Part shown: piece by piece, positions 57,184 to 61,994 of the stretch
How positions within the stretch are numbered: position 1 is the stretch's first letter
How the letters are laid out: each line of letters opens with the position of its first letter
NCBI GenBank assembly: GCA_046153875.1
Contig: JBJXFE010000046.1
Location: 1-61,994, forward strand
Length of the DNA: 61,994 nucleotides
Direction of reading: 5' to 3'
Source of the DNA: JBJXFE01 sp046153875
GTDB lineage: Bacteria; Planctomycetota; Phycisphaerae; Phycisphaerales; UBA1924
Position numbers and translations under genes: made by a program
The notes under the pieces: model-generated
Database searches by the model: none
What the model was told of the DNA's origin: nothing
Seen by the model: only the letters and a program-made list of their open reading frames with translations

Positions 57184-57678
57184 TCACGAGTTCCCGCTCG
57201 CGAGCCGCCGCACCTCTTCGAGCGTGCGGTCGAGTTGCCGCTTGAGCTGGCGCACGCGGAGCAGCGACCGCACCCGTGTCACCAGCTCCAGCTTCGCCAC
57301 CGGCTTGGTCAGGAAGTCATCCGCCCCGGACTCCACCGCCCGCTCGACGTCGCCCACTTCGTTCAACGCCGTGACCATGACCACGGGAATATCCCGCGTC
57401 TTCGGGTTCGCCTTGATCCGCGCGCACGCCTGGAACCCGCTCATCCGGGGCATCATCACGTCCAGCAGGATCAGGTCCGGCTCGCGGGCGTCGATCGACG
57501 CCAGAGCCTCCACGCCATCCCGGGCCGACCGGATCTCGCACCCGATGTCCTCGAGGTAAGCCTGGAGCAACTCCAGGTTCTGCTCATTGTCGTCCACGAC
57601 CAGAACGCACTGATCGCTGACATCAACGGTTAGGATATCGGAAGGGCTCGGCGAACTTGATCGGGAAATGTTCGACAC
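57184..57678 (-). CDS. Single-domain response regulator with coiled-coil tail
   Basis: A 164-residue receiver-domain protein. The acidic pair D29-D30, phosphoacceptor D73 (LILLDVMMPRMSG), T103 and K125 (LTKPVAK) are all present, so it should be phosphorylated. No DNA-binding or enzymatic output domain; the last 35 residues form a short helix (VRSLLRVRQLKRQLDRTLEE). It resembles receivers that act in phosphorelays or protein interactions. GTG start with GGAGG upstream. There is no neighbouring kinase; the orphan kinase at 26395 is far away. Confidence 0.92.
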   Translation of the reverse strand: MSNISRSSSPSPSDILTVDVSDQCVLVVDDNEQNLELLQAYLEDIGCEIRSARDGVEALASIDAREPDLILLDVMMPRMSGFQACARIKANPKTRDIPVVMVTALNEVGDVERAVESGADDFLTKPVAKLELVTRVRSLLRVRQLKRQLDRTLEEVRRLASGNS

Positions 57679-57872
57679 TGCCGGAGCCTCCTGCGATCCC
57701 CGTCACGCCAGCCGCCGATTCCATGCCGCCCGCAAAGAATCCCACAGTCTAGCGGACCCGGCGGCGGTGGATCGGGGCCCAGACAGGGAGAATAATCCCC
57801 CATCGTCGGGGCCTGCGCCGAACGGCGCTATCTTTCGGGCGGGCAGGCTCTTAGGCACTCGCGTGTCAGGCC

Positions 57873-58334
57873 ATGAACCGCCGCAGCGTCAAACCACGCT
57901 CGTGCTGGGAAGACCGCTTCCGTGCGCCGTCGGTCTCGGAACTCCGCGGCCTGCTCTCCAAGCAGCACGTCCAGCTCTTTGACGCGGCCCGTGAAGCCCT
58001 GCTCGCGCTCGGCGGCGTCAGCGAGTCGATCGAGTGGCGCGGCGTGCCGTGGCGGTGGACCCTCGCGTTCCAAGTCGAGCCCGCACGCCCGCTCGCCTAC
58101 CTGGTCCCTCAGCCCGCCAGACCGCGCCTGGCCGTGCCCGTCACCGACGACGTGGTCGCGTCGCTCGCGGCCCGCAGGGTGTCGCGCTCGATCCGTGATG
58201 CGATCGTCTTCGCGCCGCGCGTCGGCGAGGTCCTGTGGCCGTCGTGGGAGCTGCTCGGGCGCACGCAGATCGACGAGCTGCTGGAACTCGTCCGCGCCAA
58301 GCACGACGGTGTCTGTGACGCCGTCTCGTCGTGA
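57873..58334 (+). CDS. Conserved hypothetical protein (153 residues)
   Basis: A soluble protein of unknown function without a signal peptide. Compact mix of helix and strand, with aromatic residues in SIEWRGVPWRWTLAF and a polar, Asp-rich end. The size and the pattern of a short helix, strands and a C-terminal helix (ELLGRTQIDELLELVRAKHDG) remind me of DUF3788-type proteins, but I am not sure. It starts 195 bases after the divergent response regulator and ends 147 bases before the carboxypeptidase gene. Confidence 0.6.
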   Translation: MNRRSVKPRSCWEDRFRAPSVSELRGLLSKQHVQLFDAAREALLALGGVSESIEWRGVPWRWTLAFQVEPARPLAYLVPQPARPRLAVPVTDDVVASLAARRVSRSIRDAIVFAPRVGEVLWPSWELLGRTQIDELLELVRAKHDGVCDAVSS

Positions 58335-58480
58335 ACGGCCCGCGATTCCTGCCGACATCTTGCCCCGAGCCGCGACGCGGACCCGTTCGCCCGCCGCACG
58401 CGAGCTATCCTGCCGCGCCGCGAGTGGAGCCGCGAACGGCGGAATGCCGAAAACGTGGGATCAACCGTGGGAGGGACCTG

Positions 58481-60055
58481 ATGCCGATCCGTGTGGGTGG
58501 TGCCGTGCGCGGCGGGGTGTATCCGTGCCTGACGGCCGCGGCGATGGTCGCGGCCTGCGTTCCCCACGCCGGCGCCCAGCCCCTGAACCGCGCGATCGAT
58601 GGCCTGATCGCCACCCACAAGCTCGCCGGCGCCCGCGTCGCCGTGAGCGTTGTCGATCTGCACACCGGGGCTACACTCGCGTCCACGCGCCCGGATGAGG
58701 CAATGATCCCCGCGTCCAACATGAAGCTGCTCACCTCCGGGGCCGCCCTGGAAGTGCTCGGCGGTTCGTTCGCGTTCCGCACGGAACTGCTGCTCAGCGG
58801 CGACACGGTCGTCATCCGCGGCTCGGGAGACCCGTCGCTCGGCGACCCGGCCGCGCTGGAGCGAACCGAGCCGCGACTCGGCGTGGCCGACCTGCTGGCG
58901 CGCCTGGCGCGTGCGGTCCGCGAAGCGGGCGTCACGCGCGTGTCGCGTGTCGTCGTGGACGACCGCGTCTTCGACCGCGAACGTGTCCACCCGACCTGGG
59001 ACCGGGCCGACCTGGTGAAGTCCTACGCGGCCGAGGTCTCCGGCGTGTCGTTCCACGGGAACTTTGTCTCCGTGTTCCCCGCGCCCGCGCCCTCCGGACC
59101 GGGCAGCCCGCCGGTTGTCGCGTTCGAGCCCGAGGCTCCGTGGATCGAGTTCGAGAACAAGGCGCGGACCGGCGACAAGAGCGGAACCTCGGCGTGGGTC
59201 CTCCGGTCCGAGCACGGCGACGTGTTCACGCTCTTCGGCGAGGTCAGCGCCCGCGTCACCATCGACGTCTCGATCCACGACGCCCCGATCCACGCCGGAC
59301 GGCTGATCGCCGCGGCGCTGCTGGACGCCGGCGTGAGTGTCGGCGACGCGCCCGCGGCCACCGGCGGGCGCCGCCCGTCGACCGACCAGCTCCGGCTCGC
59401 GTTCCCTGCCGTGGAGCTCGCGGGCGACGGGGAGCGCTTCGACAAGACCCGGACGCTCGCCGTCGTCGCGGCCCCGCTCGACGACGTCATGCTCCGGTGC
59501 AACACGGACTCACGGAACCTCTACGCCGAGTGCCTGCTCAAGCGGGTCGGGCACGAGGTCACACGCGAACCGGGATCGTGGGCCAACGGCGCATCGGTCG
59601 TCCGCATGAAGCTCGCGGAGCGGCTCGGCCCCGAGTTCGCCGCGGGGGCTGTCGTCGCCGACGGGTCGGGTCTGAGCCGCGACAACAGGGTCTCCGCCCG
59701 TACCTTCACGCGATGGCTGGCGGCCATGGCCGAGTCCGACCACGCCCGCGCGTACCTCGCGTCGCTCGCCACGCCCGGGCAGGGGACGCTCCGCCGGCGC
59801 TTCCGCGGGATGTCGATGCAGAACGACCTCTACGCCAAGAGCGGATCGATCGAGGGGGTGCGCTGCCTCTCCGGCTACGTCGTGAACCCCAAGACCGATC
59901 GACGCATCGCGTTCAGCATCCTCGTCAACGACCTGCCCTCGGGGCAGAACGGCGCGGCGCTCAAGCTGCACGAGCAGGTGATCGGCGAGATCGACCAGTG
60001 GCTGTCCGCGGCCGCGGGGGTCACGGCCGGCGCGCCCGAGGACCACGGGCGGTAA
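58481..60055 (+). CDS. dacB: D-alanyl-D-alanine carboxypeptidase/endopeptidase (PBP4, S13)
   Basis: A 524-residue exported penicillin-binding protein of the S13 family. A signal peptide (about 1-33) is followed by the catalytic SxxK S79-N-M-K82 in MIPASNMKLL, the SxN triad S344-R-N346 in CNTDSRNLYAE and the KTG-type box K453-S-G455 (KSGSIEG), where Ser replaces the usual Thr. An internal domain between SxxK and SxN fits the PBP4 type. It trims or cuts peptidoglycan peptide bridges. GGGAGGG lies before ATG 58481. The wall enzymes and the mre genes together fit a cell that makes peptidoglycan. Confidence 0.93.
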   Translation: MPIRVGGAVRGGVYPCLTAAAMVAACVPHAGAQPLNRAIDGLIATHKLAGARVAVSVVDLHTGATLASTRPDEAMIPASNMKLLTSGAALEVLGGSFAFRTELLLSGDTVVIRGSGDPSLGDPAALERTEPRLGVADLLARLARAVREAGVTRVSRVVVDDRVFDRERVHPTWDRADLVKSYAAEVSGVSFHGNFVSVFPAPAPSGPGSPPVVAFEPEAPWIEFENKARTGDKSGTSAWVLRSEHGDVFTLFGEVSARVTIDVSIHDAPIHAGRLIAAALLDAGVSVGDAPAATGGRRPSTDQLRLAFPAVELAGDGERFDKTRTLAVVAAPLDDVMLRCNTDSRNLYAECLLKRVGHEVTREPGSWANGASVVRMKLAERLGPEFAAGAVVADGSGLSRDNRVSARTFTRWLAAMAESDHARAYLASLATPGQGTLRRRFRGMSMQNDLYAKSGSIEGVRCLSGYVVNPKTDRRIAFSILVNDLPSGQNGAALKLHEQVIGEIDQWLSAAAGVTAGAPEDHGR

Positions 60056-60070
60056 CCCAACGGACGCCGG

Positions 60071-60262
60071 TTACAGCCCCAGCTCCCTCCACCGCGCGCG
60101 GCCCGGTCCTGCATCTCGCGCGACATGCGGATGATCGGCGGCCAGTCGCGCACGGGCTGGCCGTGGCGCTCGTCGCCCCGGAGCTTGGGGGTGGCGTCGA
60201 ACGCGATGCGCCGCCCGCAGACGCTCACCGAGCGGTCACGGTCCGGGGATGAGTTGGCATGG
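60071..60262 (-). pseudogene. Broken duplicate of the 3' end of the neighbouring ubiD-family gene
   Basis: Read on the minus strand, this stretch matches the last about 60 codons of the ubiD-family gene at 60902-61994; by eye 45 of 55 aligned residues agree. A single missing base shortly before the end (an Arg codon, near 60095-60100) breaks the frame, and the final ELGL plus stop then reappears in the shifted frame at 60071. The upstream part of the gene is missing. It is therefore a remnant of a tandem duplication or partial recombination. Confidence 0.85.
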
Positions 60263-60366
60263 GCCAGGTCCGCGGTACATGCTGCTGATTCCGGCAACAG
60301 AGTCAGGAGCCGCCGTGCCCGCGCGAAGTCCCAAGCCGGGGAACGAAAGGGGAGAATGCGGCGTGC

Positions 60367-60843
60367 TCAGCGGCCGCGTGGGGGCTGGCGTTTCTCGGCG
60401 GGTCTCCTGGGCCTCTTCTTGCCCGACACCGCCCTGATCTGCATGACGCCGCGCTTGGTCTTGGTGTCGAAAGGCGTCGGCGAGGCGGCGGCGGCGCGGA
60501 TGAGGCGTTTGACGACCGGCTTGTCCAAGTCGGCGGCCGCGGCGAGGCGGAGCCAGCGGACCTGGTTTCCGCCGCCCTGCAGCAGCCCGTCCGGGTCCGC
60601 CAGGTCCACGCCCCAGATGAAGCAGAGCGTGACGTGGTCCGTGTAGATCGCGATCGAGACCACAGCCTGCGAGGCGCGGTCCGTCGCGCCGAAGCCGATC
60701 ACCAGCGCGTAGGCGTTGTCGTAGACCATCTGCACGGCGCCGGGGAGGAGGCGGCGCACGCGGGCGAGGGCGCCGCGCGCGACCCGGGCGACCGGGGGCG
60801 AATACTCGCCGATGAACTCCTCGAGTTGCTGACGCGGGGTCAC
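60367..60843 (-). CDS. DUF1801/YdhG-like domain protein
   Basis: A 158-residue protein with the start VTPRQQLEEFIGEYSPPVARVARGALARVRRLLP followed by AVQMVYDNAYALVIGFG, the usual pattern of DUF1801 proteins. A basic tail of Lys/Arg/Pro (SGKKRPRRPAEKRQPPRGR) follows the domain. The role of DUF1801 is unclear. GTG start 60843. It sits between the intact ubiD-family gene and its broken tail duplicate, on the same strand. Confidence 0.75.
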   Translation of the reverse strand: MTPRQQLEEFIGEYSPPVARVARGALARVRRLLPGAVQMVYDNAYALVIGFGATDRASQAVVSIAIYTDHVTLCFIWGVDLADPDGLLQGGGNQVRWLRLAAAADLDKPVVKRLIRAAAASPTPFDTKTKRGVMQIRAVSGKKRPRRPAEKRQPPRGR

Positions 60844-60901
60844 GAGGGCAGAGTCTAACAGAGCAGAAGAACGGCACACCGGCGTGTCGTGCCATCCGCC
60901 G

Positions 60902-61994
60902 CTACAGACCCAGTTCCCCCCATCGGCGAGCGACATGGTCCTGCATGTCCTTCGACATGCGGATGATCGGCGGCCAGTCGCGGACGGGGTGGCCGTGGCG
61001 CTCGTCGCCCGGGAGCTTGGGGGTAGCGTCGAAGGCGACGCGACGCCCACACTTGCTCAGGTGGCGGTCGCGGTCGGGGGAGGAGTTGGCGGCCCAGTGG
61101 AAGAAAGTGCCGTCGACGTCGGACAGGTCGGCGTCGGGGCCGAGGATGATGGTCCAGCGCGGCAGGAGGGGCTGAGCGCTCTCGTCGGGCAGGCCGCCGA
61201 GGGCTTTGATGATGCGGGCGCCGTCGCCGGGCTTCTCCTTGGAGGCGCGGATCAGAAGCCACCAGCCGCCGAGAGCATCGGGGATGGCAGCGTCGAGCAC
61301 GCCGGGGATCCCCCCCCCCCGCACCCGGGTTTCGGCGGCGCGGGCGGCATCGCCGAGCACGGGGGGGATGGGGCCGGCGGCGCAGAGCTCGGCGGCCAGC
61401 GGTTCGAGGACGCGGTGCTGTTCCGCATCACCACGCTTGTGCGTTGCGTCCAGGCCCATCTTCGAGCCCGCGCCGAGAAAAGGAGCGGCATGGTCGAGGA
61501 TGTCCAGCGGGCCGCGGACGAGCTCGGTGTCGCGCGCCGGGACGCAGTGCTCACCCACGACCCGAAGCACGCCCGGCGTGTCATGCACGTCCACGTCCTC
61601 ATCCACGACGACGATGGTCTTGGTCCAGGCCATCTGCCCGGCACCCCAGATCGCGTGCATGACGCGCCGGGCCTGAAACGGGTACTCCTTGCGGACTTTC
61701 ACGAAGGCGCAGTTGTGGAATGCGCCGAACATCGGGAGGTCATAGTCGACGATGTCCGGGATGATCGTGCGGAACAGCGGCAGGAAGAGCCGCTCCGTCG
61801 CCTTGCCCATGAAGTAGTCCTCCTGCGGCGGGAGGCCGACGATCGTCGTCGGGTAGATCGGGTTGCGCCGGTGCGTGATCGCGGTGACGGTGAGGATGGG
61901 GTAGCGATCGGGCAGGGAGTAGAAACCGGTGTGGTCGCCGAAAGGCCCCTCGACGACGGCCCCGGGGCCAAGGGCAGGTCCGAGGGTAGGTCGG
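60902..61994 (-). CDS. UbiD-family decarboxylase, 3' part (truncated by window edge)
   Basis: Prenylated-FMN-dependent decarboxylase of the UbiD family. The visible part begins with the conserved GAVVEGPFGDHTGFYS, followed by AITHRRNPIYPTTIVG and FMGKATERLFLPL. The end is PVRDWPPIIRMSKDMQDHVARRWGELGL. The frame is open to the window edge, so the N-terminus, including part of the cofactor site, lies outside. An inner run of eleven C (61310-61320 on the plus strand) is in frame here and encodes RVRGGGIPG. A link with ubiquinone- or menaquinone-type metabolism is likely but the exact substrate is not. Confidence 0.9.
   Translation of the reverse strand, partial: RPTLGPALGPGAVVEGPFGDHTGFYSLPDRYPILTVTAITHRRNPIYPTTIVGLPPQEDYFMGKATERLFLPLFRTIIPDIVDYDLPMFGAFHNCAFVKVRKEYPFQARRVMHAIWGAGQMAWTKTIVVVDEDVDVHDTPGVLRVVGEHCVPARDTELVRGPLDILDHAAPFLGAGSKMGLDATHKRGDAEQHRVLEPLAAELCAAGPIPPVLGDAARAAETRVRGGGIPGVLDAAIPDALGGWWLLIRASKEKPGDGARIIKALGGLPDESAQPLLPRWTIILGPDADLSDVDGTFFHWAANSSPDRDRHLSKCGRRVAFDATPKLPGDERHGHPVRDWPPIIRMSKDMQDHVARRWGELGL

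Overview
The window looks like a piece of chromosome from a high-GC planctomycete, most likely of the class Phycisphaerae. The signs are a strong G/C bias at third codon positions, a very large SecA (1405 residues), a secreted metalloprotease with the CNGNGxPDxCE-type aspartate/asparagine repeats and a repeated Cys/Gly-containing dockerin-like tail, and a long prepilin-type protein. This placement comes from recognised features, not from a phylogeny. I see no insertion sequence, integrase, phage gene or CRISPR array. The gene content is mostly housekeeping and cell envelope.

Layout: 1-2570 holds the end of an unknown gene, then serA-like and serC (serine synthesis, ATGA overlap). 2586-12760 is a run of leftward genes: an exported amidohydrolase, polA, a GlmU-like sugar nucleotidyltransferase/acyltransferase, mreD, mreC, mreB and an anchored coiled-coil protein. 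13045-16429 encodes an ECF-type sigma factor followed by a membrane Ser/Thr kinase, facing the coiled-coil gene. trpD (leftward) then faces a rightward set at 17594-24586: a membrane protein with a roughly 225-residue Pro/Gly repeat, a large VWA/GATase-like membrane protein and a methyltransferase. 24638-35950 carries miaB, a sensor histidine kinase, carB, a Tat-exported epimerase-like protein, an exported transglutaminase-like protein and lysA. 36047-43806 carries an SPFH protein, the secreted metalloprotease, tRNA-Pro(CGG), a VOC protein, an AHSA1/ArsR pair and a prepilin-type protein. 44059-52195 carries secA, a small membrane protein, a stand-alone class II ribonucleotide reductase C-terminal-like domain, a lipid- or membrane-anchored unknown, a 2-hydroxyacid dehydrogenase, an EEP-family hydrolase and an HU-like protein with a basic tail. 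52288-61994 carries an M28 peptidase coupled to cstA, psuG, a response regulator, a small unknown, a PBP4-type carboxypeptidase, a broken duplicate of a ubiD tail, a DUF1801-like gene and the 3' part of a ubiD-family decarboxylase.

The most unusual signal is a family of short tandem arrays of a purine-rich 8-bp unit (consensus GGAGAGAC on the coding strand). They sit in frame inside four unrelated conserved enzymes: polA, miaB, carB and lysA. Each array adds an Arg/Glu-rich loop that orthologues are not expected to have. Three of the four are read in the same frame and give the same peptide, RDGETERRR or a close variant. This resembles a coding-region repeat family, comparable in behaviour to Rickettsia palindromic elements but built from an octamer. 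A second structural oddity is SecA, where a helical unit near the C-terminal helical region appears to be repeated about four extra times.
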